From the NCBI GenBank assembly GCA_031963365.1, contig JASSUF010000081.1, positions 1 to 11,214 of the forward strand: a DNA stretch of 11,214 bases. Direction: 5' to 3'. The translations under genes were made by a program, and so were the position numbers. Positions 1 to 6,325 of this stretch are shown one piece after another; the first letter of the stretch is position 1, and each line of letters opens with the position of its first letter. The notes beneath the pieces were generated by a model that saw only the letters and a program-made list of their open reading frames with translations, did no database searches and had not been told where the DNA came from. The DNA is from JASSUD01 sp031963365 (GTDB lineage: Bacteria > Pseudomonadota > Gammaproteobacteria > Burkholderiales > Burkholderiaceae).

Positions 1-26
1 CAAAATCTATAAAAAATCTTTATATA

Positions 27-1112
27 TCAATGGTTTATGGTTTGTTTCTTAGGAGTACTAATTTCGTTGTGCTTAGAAATAACCGCATCTTTAATATTAT
101 AAATGCCTGTAGCAATAGCTTCCTGCCAAATACTCTCAACAGCAGCTTTAGCTTTAATAGCTTTGTCGTTGGCAATGCTAACCTCAGTTACCAGTTCAAC
201 ATCCTCTGTCTCTAACTGTTCATTGAAATGAGAAATATTTGCGGTTCGAGCGCCAAAAACATACATTATAGATGGCTGTTCAGTGCATATATTTTCTTCA
301 TCTGCAATAGAACTCATTTCTTCATCTGGAATAGAGCCTATTTCGTCTTCATCTCCAATAGAGCAGTTGTCTTCGTCATCCCAAAGTGCAAAGCTTAAGG
401 CTTTATCTTTTGATATAGAGAATGACATTGGGGCAGGGTCATGAAATATTTCTCCTTCTTTTAAATGGCTGTTTGATTGTTGGCCGCGAAGACTAAGAGC
501 ATTTTCGATGCCAAATCCATTTGCGCGTAGCAGCATTATTACTTCTGTAAATTTTTCTGTTATTTTTATCGCTCTCTCATGATCCCCATTATTGTAGGCC
601 GTTCTAGCCTCTGCTCTCATGTTTCGACAGAATCCCGGTTTGCTACTATAGTCAAGGAGCGTTTGTATTAAATATAGTGCGCTAGTGTCACCTGCCCTCA
701 CTCTTTCTTCAAGAAATTCTCTTGCTCGTCTTCCTTCTTGTAGATAAGCAAATTTACTCATGTCTGAAGTCTCTTCAGTTAAATCAGATATAGACCTTAC
801 TTTTTGGTTGTGTTTAGCGCTTAGTATTAATAAGGCATTTTCAAATTCGTCGTGATCAAAAATTCTTGTTGGGTTTTCAATTTCTAATTGATTTTTTTGT
901 GGTATATGTATTTGAGTTGTATTTGCTGTGAAATAATGTATCGCTGATACATTATTTCTATCAAGTGGAATATTATCAGGTAAGTAATCTTGATTAGTCC
1001 TTGGTTGGTTGGCGCTATTGCTTTCTGCCTGCGATGGTTGTGTATTTAAATTAGTATGTATTGATGGTGCTGAATAAGTGAAATTTTTATTGTGTATTGA
1101 GGTAGGTTGCAT
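27..1112 (-). CDS. Putative secreted ADP-ribosyltransferase-like effector (361 aa)
   Basis: I do not recognise this gene by name. Residues 1-50 are rich in S, T, N, Q and P and look disordered, as in many secreted effectors. Residues 85-200 look helical. Residues 207-312 follow the order of R-S-E mono-ADP-ribosyltransferases: LRGQ (R209), then GEIF and SFS (230-232) followed by KALSFA, then a beta-like IMYVFG (282-287), an ISHFN segment, and an E-rich end (E301-T-E303, D304-V-E306-L-V) where the catalytic E-x-E would sit. An acidic insertion (about 245-275) with three SIxDEE-type repeats splits the domain. The family call is inference from motif order; which Glu would be catalytic is unclear. 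The first ATG has no visible Shine-Dalgarno site, and a promoter-like pair lies close upstream. The gene runs divergently from the LRR gene. Alternatively it is an unrelated orphan. Confidence 0.75.
   Translation of the reverse strand: MQPTSIHNKNFTYSAPSIHTNLNTQPSQAESNSANQPRTNQDYLPDNIPLDRNNVSAIHYFTANTTQIHIPQKNQLEIENPTRIFDHDEFENALLILSAKHNQKVRSISDLTEETSDMSKFAYLQEGRRAREFLEERVRAGDTSALYLIQTLLDYSSKPGFCRNMRAEARTAYNNGDHERAIKITEKFTEVIMLLRANGFGIENALSLRGQQSNSHLKEGEIFHDPAPMSFSISKDKALSFALWDDEDNCSIGDEDEIGSIPDEEMSSIADEENICTEQPSIMYVFGARTANISHFNEQLETEDVELVTEVSIANDKAIKAKAAVESIWQEAIATGIYNIKDAVISKHNEISTPKKQTINH
294..365 (-). repeat. Tandem 24-27 bp coding repeat, three copies
   Basis: Three imperfect head-to-tail copies (294-317, 318-341, 342-365) share the core TTCATCT..AATAGA on the plus strand. 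Read on the coding minus strand they encode SIADEEN, SIPDEEM and SIGDEDE. The repeat makes the acidic insertion of the 361-aa protein and probably grew by slippage. Confidence 0.8.
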
Positions 1113-1129
1113 GGATGTATGTTATAAAA

Positions 1130-1157
1130 TTTATAGGGGATACAGTTATTTTGTAAG
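1130..1157 (-). promoter_or_regulatory. Candidate sigma-70-like promoter for the 361-aa gene
   Basis: On the minus strand CTTACA (1157-1152, 4/6 match to TTGACA) is followed after 16 bp by TATAAA (1135-1130, 5/6 match to TATAAT). Transcription would begin about 10 nt before the ATG at 1112. Such a very short leader would fit the absence of a Shine-Dalgarno site. The region is AT-rich, so chance matches are likely. Confidence 0.35.
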
Positions 1158-1284
1158 GAAGTAAATTAATAAAATTAAACGGTATATTTTGTCGTATATT
1201 TTTGACTCGCTTCCTATGTTGTGTGATTCATTATATATAAATATTTATATATCATTCTGTTTACAAGATAATAATAAAAATATT

Positions 1285-2136
1285 ATGATTCGTATACATC
1301 AATCCCCATTATCATTTAATATATTAACATTGCTGAGAAGAGAGCAAGTAATTGAAAGAAAAATTGAGCAAGAAGAGGGTGAATATGTGCATAATGTGAT
1401 GGATAAATATGGAGATATAATAACTGTGCCAGAATCTCCTTGCAGGCTTCCATGGCCATTAATGGGTAAGATTTTTGAATATGCAGTCATGCCCCTTATA
1501 TTGAGTTCATCTCAAAAATGTTTGCTAGCTCTCATGCTCCTTGATAGAAGATCTTTGGCTGAAGTGAATAGGATGTTAGTGATTAATCCTGTAATGAAAT
1601 CAGAATGGATTGAAAATCAAATGCGGCGCTGTAATGACCGTATAAAAATATTTTCGAATAGAGGTAATCTGAGTCATGGAAATGTTCAGCGTGACCTTGA
1701 AATCAGACTGGCAAGGCTGCAGCATATATCTATCGATTTCAGCCGTATAAAATATAATATGATTTTTAAAATACTGTATGCTTTGTCAAAAAAAACAAAT
1801 ATAAAATCTTTTTCAATTTTTGCAGATGGCTCATTTTGTAAACGGCCAGATAAATTAATTAATGCGATTTCACTCATTCTAAAAAATAATAAAGAATTAA
1901 TTAATATTCAATATATGTCATTGTGCAAAAATAATCTGAATGCAAATCATATTAAAAAATTAGCAGAGGCTTTGTCAGGTAGAGAAATTGACTTACTTGC
2001 CCTCGATGAAAATCCAATTGGGGAAGAAGGAAAGGCAATTTTAGTCAGATGTCTTCAAAATAGGACGGTGCACACTTTACAAATCAACGCAACTAAATGG
2101 AGTGGCACAGATGTGGCCAATTTTGCGGCGATGTAA
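1285..2136 (+). CDS. F-box-like / leucine-rich repeat protein (283 aa)
   Basis: This probable effector pairs an F-box-like segment with ribonuclease-inhibitor-type leucine-rich repeats. Numbering from the ATG at 1285: residues 55-66 read LPWPLMGKIFEY, matching the start of an F-box, and 82-98 read LALMLLDRRSLAEVNRM, aligning with the LLLDKASF segment of the two ankyrin proteins nearby. From about residue 145 come LRR-like units; the last three begin at residues 205, 233 and 261, an exact 28-residue period (LxxxxLxxNxLxxxxxxxLAxAL). The last unit stops short after VANFAAM. In family terms, F-box plus LRR proteins are substrate receptors of SCF ubiquitin ligases; action in a host cell is inference. 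The start is uncertain: a TTG at 1189 and an ATG at 1216 are in frame, none has a good ribosome site, and the extra N-terminal residues show nothing conserved. Confidence 0.75.
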   Translation: MIRIHQSPLSFNILTLLRREQVIERKIEQEEGEYVHNVMDKYGDIITVPESPCRLPWPLMGKIFEYAVMPLILSSSQKCLLALMLLDRRSLAEVNRMLVINPVMKSEWIENQMRRCNDRIKIFSNRGNLSHGNVQRDLEIRLARLQHISIDFSRIKYNMIFKILYALSKKTNIKSFSIFADGSFCKRPDKLINAISLILKNNKELINIQYMSLCKNNLNANHIKKLAEALSGREIDLLALDENPIGEEGKAILVRCLQNRTVHTLQINATKWSGTDVANFAAM

Positions 2137-2309
2137 AAAGCATTGAGCCATGCATTGCTACGATGAGTAGAGCGCACACTATCTGTGTAGATATGGCCGG
2201 GTAACTATCTTTGCCTGACGCTAAATTAGGGGATTCCTTTAAATGGCTAGCACATAATTTAATCTGTGTCTTTAAGATAAGTCTTGTATATTTGTAAGAA
2301 TATTACAGC

Positions 2310-2338
2310 ATATCTGAATGGCGTAAAGATATTTTTTT
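2310..2338 (+). terminator. Weak candidate terminator for the LRR gene
   Basis: ATATCT (2310-2315) and AGATAT (2327-2332) form a 6-bp stem around an 11-nt loop, followed by a run of T residues. The stem is AT-rich and weak, and lies about 170 nt past the stop codon, so this is a tentative call. Confidence 0.25.
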
Positions 2339-2444
2339 ATATAGCTTGACACGCTAGGCGAATGCCGGCCTGACGCCCTATTTTGCTGTCTTTTTGGAAC
2401 CTGCATAGGCAGGTCAAAAGCGATGATTACGGAGTCAGCGGTGC

Positions 2445-2480
2445 GCATGTTGGGGTTCGTACCTCACCACCAACCTACCG
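2445..2480 (+). repeat. 36-bp dispersed repeat, copy A
   Basis: This copy matches 6181-6216 at 35 of 36 positions (the one difference is A versus G at position 17) and has the same orientation. GTTGGGGT and ACCACCAAC inside it form an 8-bp stem with one bulged A and a 9-nt loop, so it resembles a REP-like palindromic element. It is more GC-rich than its surroundings and sits just past the 3' end of a minus-strand gene, as copy B does. Confidence 0.9.
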
Positions 2481-2512
2481 AGAGGCCAATATAAAAAGGG
2501 CTTTATCAAATT

Positions 2513-2529
2513 CCACCAACCACCGTTCT
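2513..2529 (+). repeat. Partial copy of the 36-bp repeat (3' half)
   Basis: CCACCAACCACCGTTCT matches the end of copy B and its flank (6203-6220) with one missing base. It lies about 30 bp beyond copy A and runs into the stop codon of the F-box/ANK gene ending at 2528. It could be a degenerate second element or a rearrangement scar. Confidence 0.5.
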
Positions 2530-4159
2530 AAATGGCATATCGGGTTAAAAAATTGCCAATTTTTTGACCGAGCCAGCCCAAACGAGTAGGAAATTGTGCT
2601 GCTACATTGCGCTGCAGGCTATTAGCAACTTGTTGGTATCCTTTCTCTGCTGTTATTTTTATAAGGGCACGATTTTTCTGGCCATGTAGTACATTGAAAT
2701 TTTTACTTTCAAGTAGTGTTTCTACGTTATCAGCTAGATGCTCAATTACATAGTCATTATTTTTTGTAATGGCGTTTTGTAGTACCTGGATTTGTAATGG
2801 TTCTGGTAGCTGTTTTAAGTCCAAGCCTTTTTTGCACAGGAGGGCGATCGTATTCAAATGCCCATTCTTGGCTGCCCAATATAAGGCCGTGTGTCCATCG
2901 CTGTTTTCTTCATATATATCCACATCATTTTCTAATAAATACTCGACTATTTCTGTACGGCCATGCATAGCCGCACAATGCAATGGGGTATTTTTATTTA
3001 TATCTTTTGCTTGTATATCTGCTCCCAGTAGGTGTAAATATCTTATTGTTGCCAGCTGACCATATTGGGATGCGTGATACAGAGGGGTCTTTTCTTCTTT
3101 ATCTTGTATATCTATATGGCTAGACGTTTTTATATGCGTATTGGTTTTTTCATCTACCCATCCATGTAGAATAATATCTATTATATCTAATCTATTTTTC
3201 TTGGCGGCAATATGTAATCCACTTTCTCCTTTTTTATTTTGTGCATTTATATTTAGACCTGCTTGAATGAAATTTTTTAAAAAAATAATTTTATTATTGG
3301 ATGCCGCCCAGAGGATAGGATGCAATTTCCCTTCATAGATGTCATCGTCGGTAAACATATTCGTTTCCAACATGTTCATGATTATATTTCTTCTTCTATC
3401 TATATGCGTTTGAGGAAAGTGATTCCGTATGGCGTGTATATAATCATTACATGCAGATATCAGGCCACTTCGTATATTTTCTGGAGGGATATGAGGGATA
3501 GATGCTATATTTGGAGGTTTTTCTTGAGTAAGTAAAGTAGGGAGGTTTTTAATAATAAAAGCACTACATTCTTTAGATAAATGGGGAGTGCCATCTATAT
3601 ATTTGATTGCCGCATTTAAATGTGTAGTGGCGGTGCTATGCAAGGTGTTAGTTAATATAAGTGGATCACCTAATCTTAAGCTGGGAAAATCTTTCAATGC
3701 TAGATAGGCGCCTTTATTTCTACCTATAATGGGTGCAGTATGCCTAAATAAAATAAGTTTTCCAGTCTTGATATAATCTACATATTGTATTTTTTTAATG
3801 CTTTCACTGAGTAAATATTTTTTATACACAGCGTCTTTTTTAATCGCTTTCTGTGCTGGTTTTGAAAAAAATAGGGGATGCCATTCCTTTAGGGGTTTTT
3901 GCAGATTATTAGGATTTATTTTAAATAGATCGTATAGGATAGTCTGAACCAGATTAAAACTTGCCTTGTCTAGCAATAGCATATTGCTCCACACTTCCAC
4001 TGAGCATAATTTTAAAATACGTAACTGAATTTCAGTAGATAAATCAGACCAGGTAACGGTGGAGGTATTGCTATCACAGGGGCCCGTGTATTTTTTTTGT
4101 TCAGATGCGCTTGGTCGAGATGCGAACAAAGTAAGGCCTGAAGCAGATACCGGTATCAC
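2528..4159 (-). CDS. F-box-like / ankyrin repeat protein (543 aa), paralogue 1
   Basis: Residues 37-79 form an F-box-like segment: W37-S-D-L-S-T-E-I at the start and MLLLDKASFNLV (60-71) in the second half. Residues 80-275 are a linker shared with the neighbouring paralogue. Ankyrin repeats follow at about 279-308, 310-353 (with an insertion), 355-387, 388-420 and 421-449, seen as TPLHxAAxxG and VEYLLExxxDI patterns. A conserved tail (about 450-543) ends GNFLTRYAI. In family terms, F-box/ANK proteins recruit substrates to host SCF ubiquitin ligases; effector function here is inference. The GTG start is supported by CAGGGAG six bases upstream, the same arrangement as in the paralogue. It lies 20 nt behind that gene, so the two are probably co-transcribed. 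I see no signal peptide or membrane segment. Confidence 0.88.
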   Translation of the reverse strand: MIPVSASGLTLFASRPSASEQKKYTGPCDSNTSTVTWSDLSTEIQLRILKLCSVEVWSNMLLLDKASFNLVQTILYDLFKINPNNLQKPLKEWHPLFFSKPAQKAIKKDAVYKKYLLSESIKKIQYVDYIKTGKLILFRHTAPIIGRNKGAYLALKDFPSLRLGDPLILTNTLHSTATTHLNAAIKYIDGTPHLSKECSAFIIKNLPTLLTQEKPPNIASIPHIPPENIRSGLISACNDYIHAIRNHFPQTHIDRRRNIIMNMLETNMFTDDDIYEGKLHPILWAASNNKIIFLKNFIQAGLNINAQNKKGESGLHIAAKKNRLDIIDIILHGWVDEKTNTHIKTSSHIDIQDKEEKTPLYHASQYGQLATIRYLHLLGADIQAKDINKNTPLHCAAMHGRTEIVEYLLENDVDIYEENSDGHTALYWAAKNGHLNTIALLCKKGLDLKQLPEPLQIQVLQNAITKNNDYVIEHLADNVETLLESKNFNVLHGQKNRALIKITAEKGYQQVANSLQRNVAAQFPTRLGWLGQKIGNFLTRYAI

Positions 4160-4165
4160 TTATTA

Positions 4166-4172
4166 CTCCCTG
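4166..4172 (-). promoter_or_regulatory. Ribosome binding site deciding a GTG start
   Basis: CAGGGAG on the minus strand lies six bases before the GTG at 4159. It falls in the 20-nt gap after the upstream paralogue's stop codon. The same layout occurs before the paralogue's own GTG, which supports both starts. Confidence 0.8.
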
Positions 4173-4179
4173 ATAAATA

Positions 4180-6000
4180 TTATATAGTGCATCGTGTTAA
4201 AAAATTACCCAGACTTTTGCCCAGCCATCTTAAGCCAATGGGAAATTGCGATTTAATATTACGTTGCAAGCTCTTGGTAATCTGCTGGTGCCCTTTCTCT
4301 TTTGACATTTTTAAAAGTGCACGATTTTTTTGGCTACGTATTATATTAAGATGCTTATCTTCTAATAGTGCTTCTACTCTATGATGCAGATAGGAAATGA
4401 TCGCTTTATTATCTTTCATCACTGCTTTACGCAGTAATTGGATTTGCATTGGAGTAGGTAGTATCTCTATATTCATACCTTTTTTACAAAAAAGTAGGAT
4501 GATATTGAAATTTTCATTTCGAGCTGCCTCATATAAGGCCGTATGTGTATAGTTATTTTCTGCGTATATATCCGCATTATTTTCTAGTAGATACTCGACC
4601 ACGTTAGTGTGCCCTTGCATAGCTGCATGATGCAGGGCAGTATTGTTAGCTATATCTTTCGCTTGTATATCCGCGCCATTTTCATGTAAATATCTGACTA
4701 CTTCAACATGTCCCTGTAGAGCTGCATACTGCAGGGCAGTAGTTTTATAGATATCCTTTGCTTCTATATCACTATTATTTTCAAGCATATAGCGAACTAC
4801 TTCGAGATGTCCATATATAGCAGCATAGTGTAAGGCGGTATTTTTATTGATATCTTTTGCATGGATATCTGCGCCATTTTCATGTAAATATCTGACTACT
4901 TCGAGATGACCATGTTGAGATGCGTGATGCAGCGGCGTATTATGTTTCGTATCTAATGCATTGATCTCGGATTGTATTTTTATCTCTATGCCTGTTTTTT
5001 CACTCACAAACCCATGCACTAATACTTCTATAATATGTAGTTTATTTTTCGCGGCGGCTATATGCAACCCTGTTGTGCCTTCTTTATTTTTGGCATGGAC
5101 ATTAAAGCCTTTTTCAATAAAAAGTTTCAAAAAATTCATTCTATTTTTTGAAATGGCCCAAAGGATAGGATGCTGTTTTTCTTCATAGAGATTATCATCA
5201 ACAAACATATTGCTTTCTAACATTTTTAGTACAATATTTCTATTTTTTTGTATATGTGCTGGAGGGAAGTTGTGTCGCCTTGAGAATAAATAGTTTTCAC
5301 ATGCCTCCGTGATATTAAAAAATATATCTTCTGGCGGTATATCAATAATAGGCGATATAGTAGGTTTTTGTTCTTGAGTGTGAAGTGTTGGAAGATTTTT
5401 AATAATAAAATGGGTCCACTCTTTAGATACATACTTCACTCCTGCAAGGTGATGTGCAGATATGCTTGCATCTACCGCAGCGGTATCAGAAAATATATTT
5501 GGCAGGGCGGGCGCATCGCCTAGTCCGATGCTAGGCAAATCTTTTAATGGTAGGCATCCACTTTTATTTTTAAAAACAAACATTTTATTTCTAAACAAAA
5601 TGAGCTTTCCTATTTTTACATAATCTAGATGTTTTATTTTATCTAGACAAGGGCTGCTCATATATTTCTGATAGACCGAATCTGTTTTTATGGCTTTTTG
5701 GGCTTCTTTTGAGAATAGTAAAGGGTATAACTCTTGCGATGTTTTTTCCAGTTTGCCCGGAGCAATTTTAAATAGATCATATACGATAGTATTGACCAGG
5801 CTAAAACTTGCCTTGTTTAATAACATCATATTAGTCCATATTTTTATCGAGCATAGTCTTAAAATAATTAGCTTAATCTCAGTAGGTAAATTAGACCAGG
5901 TTGCTGCGTGGCTATTTTTAAGGTTTTGGTCAGCAGTTTTTTTATATTTATATGGGCGTACTAATTGCGAAAGTGTAGTTAAACCTACTGCAGATACCAC
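4180..6000 (-). CDS. F-box-like / ankyrin repeat protein (606 aa), paralogue 2
   Basis: Same architecture as the downstream gene and clearly homologous along its length. The F-box-like segment spans 35-78 (W35-S-N-L-P-T-E-I, then MLLLNKASFSLV). The linker is shared (for example KIGKLILFRN). Seven ankyrin repeats lie at about 277-306, 308-350 (with an insertion), 353-385, 386-418, 419-451, 452-484 and 485-513. A conserved tail ends GNFLTRCTI. Here the F-box keeps the usual LPxE proline, which is Ser in paralogue 1. The two additional repeats, one 66-residue block, explain nearly all the length difference. The GTG start is supported by AAGGGAG six bases upstream. It is the first gene of the probable operon. 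A role as a host-directed ubiquitin ligase receptor is inference from domain architecture. Confidence 0.9.
   Translation of the reverse strand: MVSAVGLTTLSQLVRPYKYKKTADQNLKNSHAATWSNLPTEIKLIILRLCSIKIWTNMMLLNKASFSLVNTIVYDLFKIAPGKLEKTSQELYPLLFSKEAQKAIKTDSVYQKYMSSPCLDKIKHLDYVKIGKLILFRNKMFVFKNKSGCLPLKDLPSIGLGDAPALPNIFSDTAAVDASISAHHLAGVKYVSKEWTHFIIKNLPTLHTQEQKPTISPIIDIPPEDIFFNITEACENYLFSRRHNFPPAHIQKNRNIVLKMLESNMFVDDNLYEEKQHPILWAISKNRMNFLKLFIEKGFNVHAKNKEGTTGLHIAAAKNKLHIIEVLVHGFVSEKTGIEIKIQSEINALDTKHNTPLHHASQHGHLEVVRYLHENGADIHAKDINKNTALHYAAIYGHLEVVRYMLENNSDIEAKDIYKTTALQYAALQGHVEVVRYLHENGADIQAKDIANNTALHHAAMQGHTNVVEYLLENNADIYAENNYTHTALYEAARNENFNIILLFCKKGMNIEILPTPMQIQLLRKAVMKDNKAIISYLHHRVEALLEDKHLNIIRSQKNRALLKMSKEKGHQQITKSLQRNIKSQFPIGLRWLGKSLGNFLTRCTI
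4520..4945 (-). repeat. Tandem 99-bp ankyrin-coding repeats with a 198-bp higher-order unit
   Basis: The ankyrin array of the 606-aa protein repeats at 99 bp. The string GCGCCATTTTCATGTAAATA occurs at 4673 and again at 4871, exactly 198 bp apart, with matching sequence continuing on both sides. Repeats 3 and 5 (RYLHENGADI) resemble each other more than their neighbours, as do repeats 4 and 6. This points to duplication of a two-repeat block. Confidence 0.8.
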
Positions 6001-6006
6001 TGGCTA

Positions 6007-6013
6007 CTCCCTT
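6007..6013 (-). promoter_or_regulatory. Ribosome binding site deciding a GTG start
   Basis: AAGGGAG on the minus strand lies six bases before the GTG at 6000. It matches the site of the downstream paralogue in core and spacing, so the two starts support each other. Confidence 0.8.
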
Positions 6014-6180
6014 GCTGATAGAAAATTTTAAAAGTACGAATTGTATTAATGGCTAAAATTTTCATTTAATGCAAAAGCGAAAAAATGTATATATTTGCGT
6101 AGTATAAAAATGCGCTGGAGTAAGCGAATTCTTAATTTTAAATAATCTCTATTTTGAATAATGAAATAAGATAGTGGTAT

Positions 6181-6216
6181 GCATGTTGGGGTTCGTGCCT
6201 CACCACCAACCTACCG
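6181..6216 (+). repeat. 36-bp dispersed repeat, copy B
   Basis: This is the second copy of the element at 2445-2480, in direct orientation with one mismatch. The hairpin arms are GTTGGGGT (6185-6192) and ACCACCAAC (6202-6210). The two copies bracket the F-box/ANK operon, and this one lies 11 bp from the clpA terminator. Confidence 0.9.
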
Positions 6217-6227
6217 TTCTTTGCGAA

Positions 6228-6276
6228 AAAAAGGCTGGAGGTAGGTCGCTTAACGCTACCTACCTCCAGCCTTTTT
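6228..6276 (-). terminator. Strong intrinsic terminator of clpSA
   Basis: Perfect 19-bp inverted repeat: AAAAAGGCTGGAGGTAGGT (6228-6246) pairs with 6258-6276 around an 11-nt loop. Read on the minus strand it is a GC-rich stem followed by a run of seven T residues, about 50 nt past the clpA stop codon. The A/T tails on both sides would allow it to work in both directions. Confidence 0.88.
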
Positions 6277-6325
6277 CTTCTATCTACTTGCCCATTCACT
6301 GCAAAGTAGAGGCACTGAGCACCGA

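Larger units (their letters stand above)
2137..2527. other. Non-coding region between the LRR gene and the F-box/ANK operon
   Basis: About 390 bp lie between the convergent 3' ends of the LRR gene (plus) and the first F-box/ANK gene (minus). I see no credible gene, tRNA or riboswitch. It holds a weak AT-rich hairpin with a T-run (2310-2338), a 6-bp stem with a 4-nt loop (2399-2414, ACCTGC/GCAGGT), a full copy of the 36-bp dispersed repeat (2445-2480) and a partial copy of its 3' half (2513-2529). Confidence 0.7.
6001..6325. other. Non-coding region between clpA and the F-box/ANK operon
   Basis: About 325 bp with no credible gene. From left to right it holds the ribosome site of the 606-aa gene, an AT-rich stretch (6020-6180) that should contain the operon promoter, the 36-bp repeat copy B, and the clpA terminator. 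The best promoter-like match on the minus strand is a TATACT element near 6110 with a poor -35 (TTCGCT) 16 bp upstream, so I do not assign a promoter. Confidence 0.7.

Noticed and set aside
1202..1241. TTGACT (1202-1207) and TATAAA (1236-1241) as a promoter for the LRR gene
   Set aside because: The spacing is 28 bp, too long for a sigma-70 promoter, and the region is simply AT-rich.
2346..2351. TTGACA as a -35 promoter element
   Set aside because: No TATAAT-like sequence lies 15-19 bp downstream, and no plus-strand gene follows.
2547..2565. 8-bp AT palindrome with a 3-nt loop near the end of the 543-aa gene
   Set aside because: It lies within coding sequence, has an A/T-only stem and is not kept in the paralogue, so it is probably a chance result of Lys/Phe/Asn codons.
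2383..2589. Plus-strand open frame of 68 codons over the 36-bp repeat
   Set aside because: It starts at TTG without a ribosome site, covers the repeat and runs into the end of the F-box/ANK gene on the other strand. The translation of the repeat is not protein-like.
4520..4945. CRISPR array, because of regular repeats
   Set aside because: The 99-bp units are in-frame ankyrin codons without unique spacers.
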